Of a DNA stretch of 60,705 bases, positions 15,822 through 25,074 are shown piece by piece. How positions within the stretch are numbered: the first letter of the stretch is position 1; every line of letters begins with the position of its first letter. The position numbers were made by a program, and so were the translations under genes. The notes beneath the pieces were generated by a model, which was given only the letters and a program-made list of their open reading frames with translations, had not been told where the DNA came from and searched no databases. Origin of the DNA: Syntrophomonadaceae bacterium (lineage in GTDB: Bacteria > Bacillota > Syntrophomonadia > Syntrophomonadales > Syntrophothermaceae); the NCBI GenBank assembly GCA_012719535.1, contig JAAYAC010000084.1, positions 1 to 60,705 on the forward strand. Direction: 5' to 3'.

Positions 15822-16788
15822 CCTGTTTTCGGGGGGATTGGACTCCCAGCTTGCGGTTTGCCTGATTAGGGAACAGGGTATAGAGGTGGTGGCCGTAAAT
15901 TTCCAGACTCCCTTTTTTGGCGGTGGGGTTTACATATTCGAAGCTGCCCGGACGTTGGGTATACACCTGGAGGTAATTGACATATCGGAGGAATACATGG
16001 AGGTCCTGAAGAATCCCCGGTACGGATATGGCAAGAACATGAACCCCTGCATTGACTGCCACGGTTTCATGCTCCGTCAGGCGGGACAGTTTATGGAAAA
16101 GATAGGGGCCGGTTTCATTATCACCGGCGAAGTGCTGGGACAGCGGCCCAAGAGCCAGACGAAATCAGCTCTTGGCGCGGTAGACAAGCTTTCCGGTTAT
16201 CGAGGATATATCGTCAGGCCTCTTTCCGCCCGTCTGCTTCCCCCGACCATTCCGGAAGAAAAAGGGTGGCTCGATCGGAACCGGCTCCTGGATATTAGCG
16301 GGCGTTCGCGTACGCGCCAGATGGAGCTGGCGCAAAGATACGGGCTGAAAGATTATCCTTCCCCGGCCGGGGGATGCCTTTTAACCACCGAAAGTATCTC
16401 CCGTCGCCTGCGCAAGCTTTTTGAACTCAGGCCGGAGGCAGGGGCCGAGGATATGCACATACTGAAGTATGGCCGCCATTTCTACATCGGGCAAGACAAC
16501 CTGCTGGTTATCGGGAGAAAACATGAAGAAAACGAAGCGCTAACCGCCCTGGCCCGGCGGGACGACTACCTGCTAAAAGTTGCAACTCATCCCGGTCCCC
16601 TGGCCGTTTTACGCTCAATGGGGCAATTAACCGGGGACGATATTCAGGCAGCAGCAGCGCTGGTGGCTCGCTACAGTGATGCCCGGGATGAAAAGAACGC
16701 CCTGGTCAGAATATGGCAGCCGAACCGTCCTGGGCAGAAAATTACCGTTACCCCCACCCCGGTCGCGCAAACCCCGTCACCGGTGTAG
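15799..16788 (+). CDS. PP-loop ATPase, tRNA-thiolation-like, with NFACT-R-like C-terminus
   Basis: About 329 residues. An N-terminal PP-loop ATP pyrophosphatase domain has SGGLDS at 11-16, a CIDC pair (C84, C87) and a third Cys in PAGGC (C193), the arrangement found in tRNA sulfur-transfer enzymes such as MnmA/TtcA relatives. The C-terminal third (about 210-300, with ILKYGRHFYIGQ and LLVIGRKHEEN) resembles the RNA-binding NFACT-R domain. The start was set at ATG 15799 with AGGAG just upstream; a GTG nine bases later is possible. It overlaps the DUF523 gene by 23 bases. It is annotated in many genomes, loosely, as a thiouridylate methyltransferase. The product modification is unknown. Confidence 0.8.
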   Translation: MTTVKAVSLFSGGLDSQLAVCLIREQGIEVVAVNFQTPFFGGGVYIFEAARTLGIHLEVIDISEEYMEVLKNPRYGYGKNMNPCIDCHGFMLRQAGQFMEKIGAGFIITGEVLGQRPKSQTKSALGAVDKLSGYRGYIVRPLSARLLPPTIPEEKGWLDRNRLLDISGRSRTRQMELAQRYGLKDYPSPAGGCLLTTESISRRLRKLFELRPEAGAEDMHILKYGRHFYIGQDNLLVIGRKHEENEALTALARRDDYLLKVATHPGPLAVLRSMGQLTGDDIQAAAALVARYSDARDEKNALVRIWQPNRPGQKITVTPTPVAQTPSPV

Positions 16789-16841
16789 CCGGAGAGACTC
16801 TAGGGAGTCACCAACCTCGGCCAGGCCGGCATGCGGGTCTG

Positions 16842-17732
16842 CTATGAAAGGGCGGCGTAGTATTCGCCGTCTTTGACTACCTTGCCGTCTCTGACCAGAC
16901 GGTCAAGGTGCTGCTCGTCCATGCACATTTCCATCATGATAAACAGGCGTTCATGGTCAAATGAGTTTCTCCTCCGGTAAATGACCTTCCGGCTGGCCAG
17001 TTCGCGCAGGGTAACCTTGCCCAGCTGCCGGATGGTAGCCAACAGTTCTTCCTCCCTGCGAAAGATAATGTCGCGGAAGTCGCGCAACCGCTGCCGAATG
17101 TTGCGTTTCACCACCCCTTCACCATGGCCGGTCACAATCATATCAGGCTGCATTTCGATGAGACGGTCCAGGCTGGTTATAAAATCATTCACATTGGAAA
17201 CGGCATTCCCATAGAAAGGTCCAAAGCTGGTCAGATCTATGTCCGCCGCAAACAGTATTCCCTCATCGGCAATAAAAAAGCCACAGTGACCGGGGGTATG
17301 CCCGGGAAGGTGTATCACTTCCACCTTGGTCCTACCCAGGTCGATAACCTCGCCCGGCATAAAATGAGCGTCGGGCAGCCGCGGCTGCCATCCTCCCGCC
17401 TCCATGAAAAACCGGCCGAACTCTTCTTCACCGTACTTGGTAAACCCGAAAGCGGCCATAAATGTCTCGGCCGACTGTACCCAGACGTCTTCAGCCGGGT
17501 GAAAGTATACTGGCTCCTTAAACTGAACATTTTGATATACATGGTCCACGTGACCGTGCGAATCAAGGATGAGGTCAACATGAAACCTATTCTTCACTTC
17601 CCGCAAATCTTCAGGGGTTATGGCCGAGTCCATCAGGCAGGTACGGTCGTCCTTCACCACCAGACAGTTGCAGTACGGGAATTGAAAGCGGGGGGCTTCA
17701 ATAAGGTAAATGCGATCGGTAATCTGCCTCAT
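16842..17732 (-). CDS. MBL-fold metallo-hydrolase with C-terminal winged-helix-like extension
   Basis: 296 residues. The metallo-beta-lactamase metal site HGHVDH is at 59-64, with further ligands His145 or His149 (GHTPGH), Asp in AADIDL and His in TGHGEG. After about 215 comes a helical extension resembling the winged-helix tail of LACTB2-like hydrolases. ATG 17732 has GAGGATG upstream. It is the third gene of an MBL-SGNH-MBL run and is clearly related to the MBL protein at 18315-19232 in layout and in its C-terminal tail. It hydrolyses an unknown ester, lactone or thioester. Confidence 0.85.
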   Translation of the reverse strand: MRQITDRIYLIEAPRFQFPYCNCLVVKDDRTCLMDSAITPEDLREVKNRFHVDLILDSHGHVDHVYQNVQFKEPVYFHPAEDVWVQSAETFMAAFGFTKYGEEEFGRFFMEAGGWQPRLPDAHFMPGEVIDLGRTKVEVIHLPGHTPGHCGFFIADEGILFAADIDLTSFGPFYGNAVSNVNDFITSLDRLIEMQPDMIVTGHGEGVVKRNIRQRLRDFRDIIFRREEELLATIRQLGKVTLRELASRKVIYRRRNSFDHERLFIMMEMCMDEQHLDRLVRDGKVVKDGEYYAALS

Positions 17733-17747
17733 GACATCCTCACTCCG

Positions 17748-18284
17748 TCAGTCAAAGATGGTCAGATCAATAGCACCGGCCATGGCCTGGTAACCCTCGA
17801 TAGTGGGGTGGGCTCCATCCAACAAGTAGCTCTCCTTCAGGTTGCCGGAATGATCGAAAAACACTTGGTAGAAGTCGATAACCGCTACGTAGTTTTCCCG
17901 GGCATACGAACGCATCCATTCCCTCACCCGGGCCATCCTTGTTTCCATTTCCGGTTCGTCAAATGGAGGTGGTAGTCCCAGAACCGGCTTAATACCGTTT
18001 TTAATGGACATTTCCACCAGACACTGCAGGTTCCACACGATCCGGTCGTAAGACTCACGCCAGACAATATCGTTAGCCCCGCCCATTATCACCACGTGGG
18101 TGGGGTGATGGGCCAGCACATCACGTTCGAACCTTCTAATCATGTCGGTGGTGGTATTGCCGTTGATTCCTTCGTTAAATACTTGGTGGTCAGTGTTTTC
18201 GACCAGGTAGTTCGTCCAGGATATCCTGGGGCCGTAAGGGTATCCATAGGTAATGCTGTCTCCCAGGCACACGATCCTGCTCAA
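17748..18284 (-). CDS. SGNH/GDSL-type hydrolase
   Basis: 178 residues with all four SGNH blocks: GDSIT (Ser10), the Gly of NEGING (Gly39), GGAND (Asn71) and DGAHP (Asp156, His159). There is no signal peptide, so it is probably a cytosolic esterase or lipase-like enzyme. It starts at TTG 18284 with AAGGAGG about 9 bases upstream. It lies 15 bases upstream of one MBL gene and 30 bases downstream of another, so the three hydrolases are likely one transcription unit. Confidence 0.85.
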   Translation of the reverse strand: MSRIVCLGDSITYGYPYGPRISWTNYLVENTDHQVFNEGINGNTTTDMIRRFERDVLAHHPTHVVIMGGANDIVWRESYDRIVWNLQCLVEMSIKNGIKPVLGLPPPFDEPEMETRMARVREWMRSYARENYVAVIDFYQVFFDHSGNLKESYLLDGAHPTIEGYQAMAGAIDLTIFD

Positions 18285-18314
18285 CGCTACAAACCTCCTT
18301 GTAGAACGGGAACT

Positions 18315-19232
18315 TCAGCGGCCGGTTAAGCGCCACTTCTCGCCTTCCAGGACCACTCTGCCCTGCCTTTCCAGCCTCTCCAGGTGGTGCACGAGCATAA
18401 TCTTCTCCCAGAAAAGGTAAAAGGCATGAGGGTGTCGGGAATAGATAATGCCTTTTGCCGCCAGCTCGTCAAGACTGGCTGGAACCCGCAGGGCCTCGAG
18501 AACCTGCCTTTCTTGTTCGAGAAGTCTGCCCAGATAGGCGTCGAGCTCGTTTTCTATGTTTTCGGTCAGTGGTCGGCGGTGACAGCTGACCAGCACGCGC
18601 GCTTTAAGCTGTTTAATCTTTTTTATGGAATCGATAAAGTCGTCTATGTTGGAAAGGTAGGCTCCGTACCATGGACCTGTTTTGATTAAGTCTATGTCCC
18701 CCGTGAATACCACTCCCTCTTGCTCGAAGAAAAAAGCGGTATGACCGGGAGTGTGGCCCGGAGTATGAAGGGCTACGGCCCGGGTCTGCCCGAAGTCAAA
18801 GACCTCTCCATCCTTAAAGGTCCGGTCGATGTTTTTCTCCCTGAACCCCACATCGGGAAAGTCAGGATCAGGGTGCCGCTCACGCATCAGTTTCCCATAA
18901 TCAAGAACCGGCTCACCCACCAGTTCCCTCCACAGGTGGGTTCCGGTGTAATACATGTACTTTTCGCGTGACACCATCGGTGGGTAATCAAGCAGGTGTA
19001 TGTGATAGAAAGCGTTGTTGAACATTCCGTGACCGTTAGTATGGTCAGTATGAAAATGAGTATAAAAGACCATGTCCACCTTTTCCGGGGGCAACTCTGC
19101 CAAGGACCTTTTGCCGGCTCCGGTGTCGAAGAGCGCTTTAACCTCCCCGTCCACGTAAAGGCAGTGACAGTAAGGATAGGCGGCCTTGCCCTGAGCCTTA
19201 ACCAGTTTCAACGGGCCAATAATATCTAGCAA
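18315..19232 (-). CDS. MBL-fold metallo-hydrolase, paralogue of the 16842 gene
   Basis: 305 residues. The metal motif HFHTDH is at 59-64, with HTPGHTPGH and FTGDIDL further on. The C-terminal extension (from about 245) again resembles a winged helix. It starts at TTG 19232, with GAGGGGGAG upstream. It is the first gene of the MBL-SGNH-MBL set. The shared architecture with the downstream MBL protein suggests an old duplication. The substrate is unknown; glyoxalase-, lactonase- and thioesterase-type reactions are all possible for this fold. Confidence 0.85.
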   Translation of the reverse strand: MLDIIGPLKLVKAQGKAAYPYCHCLYVDGEVKALFDTGAGKRSLAELPPEKVDMVFYTHFHTDHTNGHGMFNNAFYHIHLLDYPPMVSREKYMYYTGTHLWRELVGEPVLDYGKLMRERHPDPDFPDVGFREKNIDRTFKDGEVFDFGQTRAVALHTPGHTPGHTAFFFEQEGVVFTGDIDLIKTGPWYGAYLSNIDDFIDSIKKIKQLKARVLVSCHRRPLTENIENELDAYLGRLLEQERQVLEALRVPASLDELAAKGIIYSRHPHAFYLFWEKIMLVHHLERLERQGRVVLEGEKWRLTGR

Positions 19233-19260
19233 GTATACTCCCCCTCAATCTGGATCAACA

Positions 19261-19288
19261 GGGGCCTGCCAATCCATGGGCAAGCCCC
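19261..19288 (-). terminator. Hairpin after the UPF0182 gene
   Basis: A 10-bp stem (GGGGCTTGCC with GGCAGGCCCC on the minus strand) lies about 20 bases past the stop codon. The following TGTTGATCC is only weakly T-rich, so termination is likely but not certain. Confidence 0.5.
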
Positions 19289-19305
19289 GTAAAGTCCGGT
19301 ATGGT

Positions 19306-22035
19306 TTACAGCATTTCGCTGAGACTGTTTAGCATTTCTTGTACCTTGCCAATGTTTTCTCCGTACCCGGCCCAGTTTCCTGCCCGGAGCATTTCCTGGG
19401 CTCTATTATAGTACTCCTGGGCCTGTTTGACCAGTTCAGCAGCCGTGGTGCCTGCCGGTGGTTCGCTTTCGGAAACGGGAGCACCGGTACGGTCCGCAAA
19501 CAATTCCTGCAGCGCTTTTTCCAGAGTTTCCTCCATCACCACCCGGTCCCCATATACCGCTATAACCCGGCGCAACTCGGGTATCTGGCTTTGCACCGCC
19601 TGCAGGTACAGAGGTTCAACATAGAGTATTGACTGGTTGATGGGTATTACGATGAGGTTTCCACGGAAAACGCTGGAACCCCGCTGATCCCACAGGGTCA
19701 TTTGTTGGGATATCTTGGAATCCTGGTTTATGCGCGACTCAACCTGCATCGGCCCGAAGATGAGCTCCTGCTTGGGAAATTCATAAACCAGAAGTTTACC
19801 ATAGTTTTCCCCGTCAGAGCGGGCGCACAGCCAGGCAACCATGTTCTGTTTAGCTGCCGGGGTGAAGGGCAGCATCTGCACATATTCCGGTCTGGGCTGG
19901 CCGGGAAGCCTTATTATAATATAATAAGGTTCCATTTGCGTCTTTTTGTCTTCCAGCAGTTCACTGGGAATATTCCACTTGTCTTCTTTATTATAAAATA
20001 CCCGGGGATCCTCCATGTGGTAGACCGTGAACATCTCCGCCTGGATGGCAAACAGGTCTTCCGGGTAACGCACATGCTGGCGTAAACCGGCCGGCATTCT
20101 ATCGATGGGGGTAAAAAGCCCCGGGAAGATACGAGCATAGGACTGGACCACCGGGTCCTGGTTATCCGCCAGGTAGAAGGTGGTATTCCCGTCGTACGCG
20201 TCGACAACGATTTTAACCGAGTTGCGGATATAGTTATGACCCTCCCGGTCAAAAGGAGCCGAATACGGGTACATATCGGTACAAGTGTAAGCATCCTGTA
20301 TCCAGTACAGTTTCCCATCACTGATAACAATGTAGGGGTCCCCGTCGAACATCAGGAAAGGCGCGATCTTTTGCGTGCGGTCCTGGATATTGCGCTCGAA
20401 CAAGATATAACTTTCATTAGTGATATACCTTGATAGCAGAATCTTGTAGTCTTTAAAGACCCAGGCCAGGGCCAGGCGCCGGGCTAACGAGTTTATCTTA
20501 ACCCCACTCTCCCCCTGGTAAGTGGTCCAGACGTTCTCGTCACCTGATGGGTAGTCAAACTCTTGTGTTTTGGTCTTGACGAAGACGTACTGGTTCGTAT
20601 CCTCACCGTAGTAGATCTCCGGCCGGGTTATCTTCAGATCTGTACCGAAGCGTGGGGGGATGTCCCGAATAAACAAGCGGGGCAAACCTTCCTGGGCAAC
20701 TTCATTGACCGGGCTCATGGCCACCCCGTACCCATGCGTATACTTGAGGTGCTGGTTAATCCAGGTACGGGCCTGGTTCGGGAGCTTATCCTGCGACAAC
20801 TCCCGGGCTGCTAGCATTACCTGACGGTATTTTCCATCGATTATATAGCGGTCGATGTCTATGTCTTTGAAGGCATAGTACAGCCTGATCTCCTGAATCT
20901 CCCGGTAGGTTTTGCTCAAGGGTTGCCAGTCCCACAGGCGGATGTTCCTGATGGTATCTTCGTTATTCCTGATATCTTCAGCCGTGAGGTCATACTTGAT
21001 GTCAAAGGTCTTGCTCTCTACCTTATCAAACCCGTAGGCATCCCTGGTCATACTGATATTGTGCTTGATATACCTTGTTTCTCGAGCAAGCTCGTTTGGC
21101 TCCACCACAAATTTCTGCATAAGCACCGGATAAATGCCCGTAAAGAACACGGATACGGCCAACCACACCCCGAGTCCCGCCACTATCCAGCTCAGCCGGT
21201 TGATAAATATATTGAGAATGGTAGCCAGGCCTACCAGCAGGGCTACTACCATCAGCACCTTATAACCTAGAAGCCGGGCATGGATATCCGTATAACCCGC
21301 ACCAAAAACCACACCACTTGGTGAATACAAAAGCTTGTAAGCGGCCAGCTTGTATCCCCAGGCTTTGAGGATGAGTATCGCGGCCAGCAGTACGGCCAGG
21401 TGTTTCTTAGGCCAGGAGAATTCTCGCCAATCGGTTAAAAACAGCTCCAAAGTAGTAGTCATCAGGTAAACAATAGCTGCGGCCACGGCGGCCAGTACCA
21501 GGCTCGTCATCAATATCCCGTAGGCAAACTGGTAAAACTTGAGATTGAACACATAGAACGAGAGTTCCTTCCCAAACACCGGGTCAACTTTACCGAAAGG
21601 TACCGCATGGAGGTATTGTTGTACGATAACCCATTTATCCCCCCCCACGGCCCCGACCACAAAGGCGATAAACACACTGGCAGCCAACAACATCCACCAG
21701 GAGGCCCGGGTACGGAGAAGCCTCTGCCACGGGTAGTCTGTTTCAAGGTAAATGATTTTACGTCCTTCATCATTGACTTCGGCCGGCCTGTTGCCGATGA
21801 CATAGCGCCGGGCGATAATCAAGTTGATAAATATAATAAGAAAGGTAACTGCTAAAACCAGCGACTGCACACCAAGCTTGCTCAGCAAGGTGGTAGTGAA
21901 CACCGAGCCGAAGTCAAGTGAGCGGAACCAGAGCCAATCGACATAGACACGGGCACAGACCGAAACCAGGATCAACAATAGCAAGGCTGCGCCGGCCAGG
22001 GCGTATTTCCGCGTAGTACCTCTGTCCACAAACAT
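19306..22035 (-). CDS. UPF0182 family large membrane protein
   Basis: About 909 residues of UPF0182 (COG1615). Roughly seven membrane helices occupy the first 330 residues, beginning with ALAGAALLLLILVSV at about 13-27, followed by a large extracytoplasmic domain rich in Tyr/Asp with the conserved KYTHGYG segment. The C-terminal tail is a glutamine/alanine-rich helix. I chose ATG 22035 with AAGGAGGG directly upstream; the frame stays open to 22149 but has no ribosome binding site there. It lies 41 bases after the MTAP-like gene. The function of the family is unknown. Confidence 0.9.
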   Translation of the reverse strand: MFVDRGTTRKYALAGAALLLLILVSVCARVYVDWLWFRSLDFGSVFTTTLLSKLGVQSLVLAVTFLIIFINLIIARRYVIGNRPAEVNDEGRKIIYLETDYPWQRLLRTRASWWMLLAASVFIAFVVGAVGGDKWVIVQQYLHAVPFGKVDPVFGKELSFYVFNLKFYQFAYGILMTSLVLAAVAAAIVYLMTTTLELFLTDWREFSWPKKHLAVLLAAILILKAWGYKLAAYKLLYSPSGVVFGAGYTDIHARLLGYKVLMVVALLVGLATILNIFINRLSWIVAGLGVWLAVSVFFTGIYPVLMQKFVVEPNELARETRYIKHNISMTRDAYGFDKVESKTFDIKYDLTAEDIRNNEDTIRNIRLWDWQPLSKTYREIQEIRLYYAFKDIDIDRYIIDGKYRQVMLAARELSQDKLPNQARTWINQHLKYTHGYGVAMSPVNEVAQEGLPRLFIRDIPPRFGTDLKITRPEIYYGEDTNQYVFVKTKTQEFDYPSGDENVWTTYQGESGVKINSLARRLALAWVFKDYKILLSRYITNESYILFERNIQDRTQKIAPFLMFDGDPYIVISDGKLYWIQDAYTCTDMYPYSAPFDREGHNYIRNSVKIVVDAYDGNTTFYLADNQDPVVQSYARIFPGLFTPIDRMPAGLRQHVRYPEDLFAIQAEMFTVYHMEDPRVFYNKEDKWNIPSELLEDKKTQMEPYYIIIRLPGQPRPEYVQMLPFTPAAKQNMVAWLCARSDGENYGKLLVYEFPKQELIFGPMQVESRINQDSKISQQMTLWDQRGSSVFRGNLIVIPINQSILYVEPLYLQAVQSQIPELRRVIAVYGDRVVMEETLEKALQELFADRTGAPVSESEPPAGTTAAELVKQAQEYYNRAQEMLRAGNWAGYGENIGKVQEMLNSLSEML

Positions 22036-22076
22036 ACCCTCCTTAAGGCCTGAATCAGTCTCCTGTATTTCCCCGG

Positions 22077-22910
22077 TCAATAAATACCTTTCAACAACGT
22101 CTCTTTGCGAAGTTCCCGGCACTGGCAAGTCGAGGAATTGGGCAAACATCTCAGTGTCTCGATTATGATTTTGCCCAGGGAATAACCTTCAGTGTAGAAA
22201 ATTTCTTCCAGTTCTTGGTGGTCCCAGGGTTTTACCACCCCTTCGGCATAGTTGACCACCACATAGATGCCAGCATAACAGGCTCCGATTTCCCGTGCCA
22301 GGTAAACCTCGGGGCACAGGCTCTGCCCCACTATATCCCCTCCCGCCGTCCGGAAGAGACTTACCTCGGCCGGGCTTTCAAAGTGCCTTCCGTCCGTCAC
22401 CACATAAGTCCCGCGATCGAATACCCGGAAACCTGAATTCTTTTCTGCTACCTCTACGAGCCGGTGCCGGAGGTCGGGACAGAGTGCCTGCCTCATGACG
22501 AGAAGATAGTGGTCTTCCAACCCGGTATCCTTACGCATGGAAAAGTCCATGTAGTCGTCGGGAACCACCAGGTCCCGCGGCTTGAGCAGGTGGTTGATAC
22601 CCCCCACCCCACCTTCAGATATCACCTTTTCAACTCCGGCTTCCCGCAACACCCAGAATACTTGCTGTGAAGCGTTGGCTCGCGATACCCCCTGTCTCCA
22701 GCCATGCATCTTGCAGGTGAGTATGTGGCGGGGGCCCTCCTCGCCCATCATCTGAAATAGTTTGAACACGGGACTCTGGCCATAAGGCGTGGCAAAAACC
22801 AGGTCGTCCTGTAGCACACTTACATAATTAAGATTCAACTCTTCGGGAAAGCAGATATGGAACGTCCCCGACCCACCGATAATGGCATAGTCAGCCTTCG
22901 GAATCCGCAT
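22077..22910 (-). CDS. MTAP/PNP-family nucleoside phosphorylase, predicted 6-oxopurine-specific
   Basis: 277 residues of the MTAP/trimeric PNP family: GGSG phosphate loop at 12-15, KMHG (67-70), the RANAS segment (77-81) and a PE.YLAREIGACY block (200-212). The usual EGPRFST motif reads DGRHFES (about 173-179). The purine-selectivity pair TDYD (Asp220/Asp222 in human MTAP) reads VNYA (Asn220, Ala222), the pattern of enzymes that bind hypoxanthine or guanine nucleosides. It lies 226 bases downstream of mqnC and no mqnB is visible, so cleavage of futalosine (an inosine derivative) is an attractive inference. The start at 22910 has AAGGGGTGG upstream. Alternatives: methylthioinosine phosphorylase or general PNP. 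Confidence 0.8.
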   Translation of the reverse strand: MRIPKADYAIIGGSGTFHICFPEELNLNYVSVLQDDLVFATPYGQSPVFKLFQMMGEEGPRHILTCKMHGWRQGVSRANASQQVFWVLREAGVEKVISEGGVGGINHLLKPRDLVVPDDYMDFSMRKDTGLEDHYLLVMRQALCPDLRHRLVEVAEKNSGFRVFDRGTYVVTDGRHFESPAEVSLFRTAGGDIVGQSLCPEVYLAREIGACYAGIYVVVNYAEGVVKPWDHQELEEIFYTEGYSLGKIIIETLRCLPNSSTCQCRELRKETLLKGIY

Positions 22911-23062
22911 AATTAGAACCACCCCTTCTGGTGTTGCGCCGACAAGTACAGGTACTGCAGGCATTAAGGATTATCTTGTTCCGGAAACCGCCCATCGATT
23001 GTGATAAGTCCAAGCTGCGTGCCAGAAACAAAAGGGCACCTGCATTTCCGACAACAACTGGG

Positions 23063-23097
23063 AATTCTTAATTCTTCATTCTGAACTCTCAATTCAT
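23063..23097. repeat. Five degenerate 7-base tandem repeats
   Basis: Five successive heptads (AATTCTT, AATTCTT, CATTCTG, AACTCTC, AATTCAT) lie between the MTAP-like gene and mqnC. The first two are identical. No gene is visible in 22911-23136. Confidence 0.5.
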
Positions 23098-23136
23098 CAG
23101 CGTGCATCACTAGTTTCATTATTCATAGCAGTCGGC

Positions 23137-24207
23137 TCAGAATATTTTCAAGATGTTATAAGCTGTGTCGCGCTGAGCCGGTGTTTTACCGGCCTTTCTG
23201 ATGAGGTCGATTATTTCCTCTTTACTCGCTTTGTAAGCCAGGCCAGCGGCCCGGACCACATTTTCCTCGAGCATAACGCTGCCGAGGTCATCAGCCCCAA
23301 AGAATATTGACAACTGTCCGATCTGTTTGCCCTGGGTGACCCAGGAACCTTGAACATGAGCGAAATTATCCAGGTACAGCCGGCTCAAAGCCAGCATCCG
23401 CAGGTACTCCAGGCTGGTAACCTTGCTACCCATCAGCTCATTGTTCCCCGGTTGGTAAGTCCACATTATAAAAGCACGGAACCCGCCGGTTTTGTCCTGC
23501 AACTCGCGAATGGCCTCCAGGTGAGCCAGGCGGTGTTCGACCGTATCCAGGCTACCCATCATCATGGTGGCCGTGGTTTTCAGGCCAATCTCATGGGCTT
23601 CCTGCATAACCCGTAGCCATTCGGCGGTGCGGATTTTGTTGGGGCTGATCCTGGTCCTGACTTCATCGTGTAGTACCTCGGCCCCACCCCCGGGAAGGGA
23701 GTCCAAGCCGGCCGCCGCCAGTCTTTGCAGGGTTTCCCGGGTGGTAAGTCCGGACACCCCGGCAATGTGTACAATCTCCGGTGCAGTAAGGGAATGAATG
23801 GTTATGTCGTACTTGCGCTTGATGGAGCTAAACATGTCGGTAAAATAATCGATACCTAGCTCCGGATGCAGCCCCCCTTGAATCATTACCTGGGTAGCGC
23901 CCGCGTTAACGGCTTCCTCAATCTTGCGAAAGAGCTCCTCTTTCCCCATTACATAAGCATCAGGGGAAGTAGCCTCGCGATAGAAAGCACAGAACTTGCA
24001 CCGGCAGCTACAGACGTTGGTGTAGTTAATATTCCGGTCGATGATGAAGGTTATCAGGTCATTGGGAAACCGCCGGTCTCTTATGGTGACTGCTGCTCGG
24101 GCCAGGGCAAGCAGGTCCGCTTCCTGGTAAAGGAAAAGGAACTCCTCCCCGCTTATCCGCCGGCCTTCCAGTATTTCTGCCAGTATAACGCCAGGTTTCA
24201 ATATCAT
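23137..24207 (-). CDS. mqnC: Cyclic dehypoxanthinyl futalosine synthase
   Basis: 356 residues. A radical SAM enzyme of the futalosine menaquinone pathway that cyclises dehypoxanthine futalosine. The Fe-S motif CSCRCKFC is at 66-73 (C66, C70, C73), preceded by NINYTNV as in MqnC/MqnE/CofH relatives; the SLPGGGAE segment is near 190. It overlaps mqnA by 4 bases (ATGA). The ATG at 24207 sits right against GGAGGT, so a TTG at 24201, seven bases beyond that site, may be the true start. It is the last gene of mqnE-mqnA-mqnC. Acts in the cytosol. Confidence 0.93.
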   Translation of the reverse strand: MILKPGVILAEILEGRRISGEEFLFLYQEADLLALARAAVTIRDRRFPNDLITFIIDRNINYTNVCSCRCKFCAFYREATSPDAYVMGKEELFRKIEEAVNAGATQVMIQGGLHPELGIDYFTDMFSSIKRKYDITIHSLTAPEIVHIAGVSGLTTRETLQRLAAAGLDSLPGGGAEVLHDEVRTRISPNKIRTAEWLRVMQEAHEIGLKTTATMMMGSLDTVEHRLAHLEAIRELQDKTGGFRAFIMWTYQPGNNELMGSKVTSLEYLRMLALSRLYLDNFAHVQGSWVTQGKQIGQLSIFFGADDLGSVMLEENVVRAAGLAYKASKEEIIDLIRKAGKTPAQRDTAYNILKIF

Positions 24208-25031
24208 ACCTCCAGAAACTCGAGGGGTGGGACTTCCGGAAGAACCCCGATGTTAACGGCTTCCCGGTAGTAGGCCAGCAGTCCTTCCTGTTGCCGCTCG
24301 TTAAGGCTAAACCGCAGGCTATCAAAATATTCCTCCAAAAACTCCGGGGAGAATTCTCCCCCTTCAGCAGCCTTACGGGCCACATCCTTCAGGTTTTGCA
24401 GGCTGAACTGCGTAGACTGGATAAGGGCACGTTTAATGGCAGAGACTTGGACAGGATTTTGGCGGGCAAACTCCTGGCGTACCGCCCATACCGCAAACAC
24501 CATAGCCAATCCAGTAAAATCCTTCCATTCGCGTCCCAGGTCATAAACCAGTAACTGGTCCTTTAGCAAATAATACGAACGTAAGGCATCGTCGCCGATC
24601 AAAAGGGCCGCATCGGCTTCAGCAAGCATTGAACCCAACCCGGGCGACGAAATGAAGTAATCCGGGTTTACCCGGTATTTCCTCGCCAGCAGTATGCGTA
24701 ACAGGTTTTGGGAGGTTGCCGAAGTATTGGTCAGGGCAACGCGGCGACCGTCCAGTTTCTCGATGGGAACCTTGGAGAATAGCAGAACACTCATCACGTC
24801 CCCGTCACAGCTGATCGATATGTCAGGAATAAGAATCAGGTTGCGGAAATCGCGTGCGTATTCAATGGACGAGATGGGCGCCAGGTCCAGTAGGTTTTCA
24901 TTGAGCATGCGATTTAGTTCCGTAGGAGTACTTTTGAACAGGTCGACGTCACGTAACGCTTTGCTTTCGCTCAGGCCGTAATATATCGGAAAGCAATTCA
25001 GGAATCGAATATGACCGACCCGGGGCCTCAT
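24204..25031 (-). CDS. mqnA: Chorismate dehydratase
   Basis: 275 residues, the usual length. MqnA has a periplasmic-binding-protein-like fold and dehydrates chorismate to 3-[(1-carboxyvinyl)oxy]benzoate, the first committed step of the futalosine route. Recognisable segments are GHIRFLNCFPIYYGL at 5-19, LDLAPISSIEYA at about 48-59 and LLIGDDAL near 142. I set the start at ATG 25031, preceded by GGGAGAGGATAG; an open extension to 25133 lacks a ribosome binding site. It sits between mqnE (43 bases upstream) and mqnC (overlapping). Confidence 0.93.
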   Translation of the reverse strand: MRPRVGHIRFLNCFPIYYGLSESKALRDVDLFKSTPTELNRMLNENLLDLAPISSIEYARDFRNLILIPDISISCDGDVMSVLLFSKVPIEKLDGRRVALTNTSATSQNLLRILLARKYRVNPDYFISSPGLGSMLAEADAALLIGDDALRSYYLLKDQLLVYDLGREWKDFTGLAMVFAVWAVRQEFARQNPVQVSAIKRALIQSTQFSLQNLKDVARKAAEGGEFSPEFLEEYFDSLRFSLNERQQEGLLAYYREAVNIGVLPEVPPLEFLEV

Positions 25032-25074
25032 GCTATCCTCTCCCTTTAGTAACAGATTCTGAAGCTGTCCAAAT

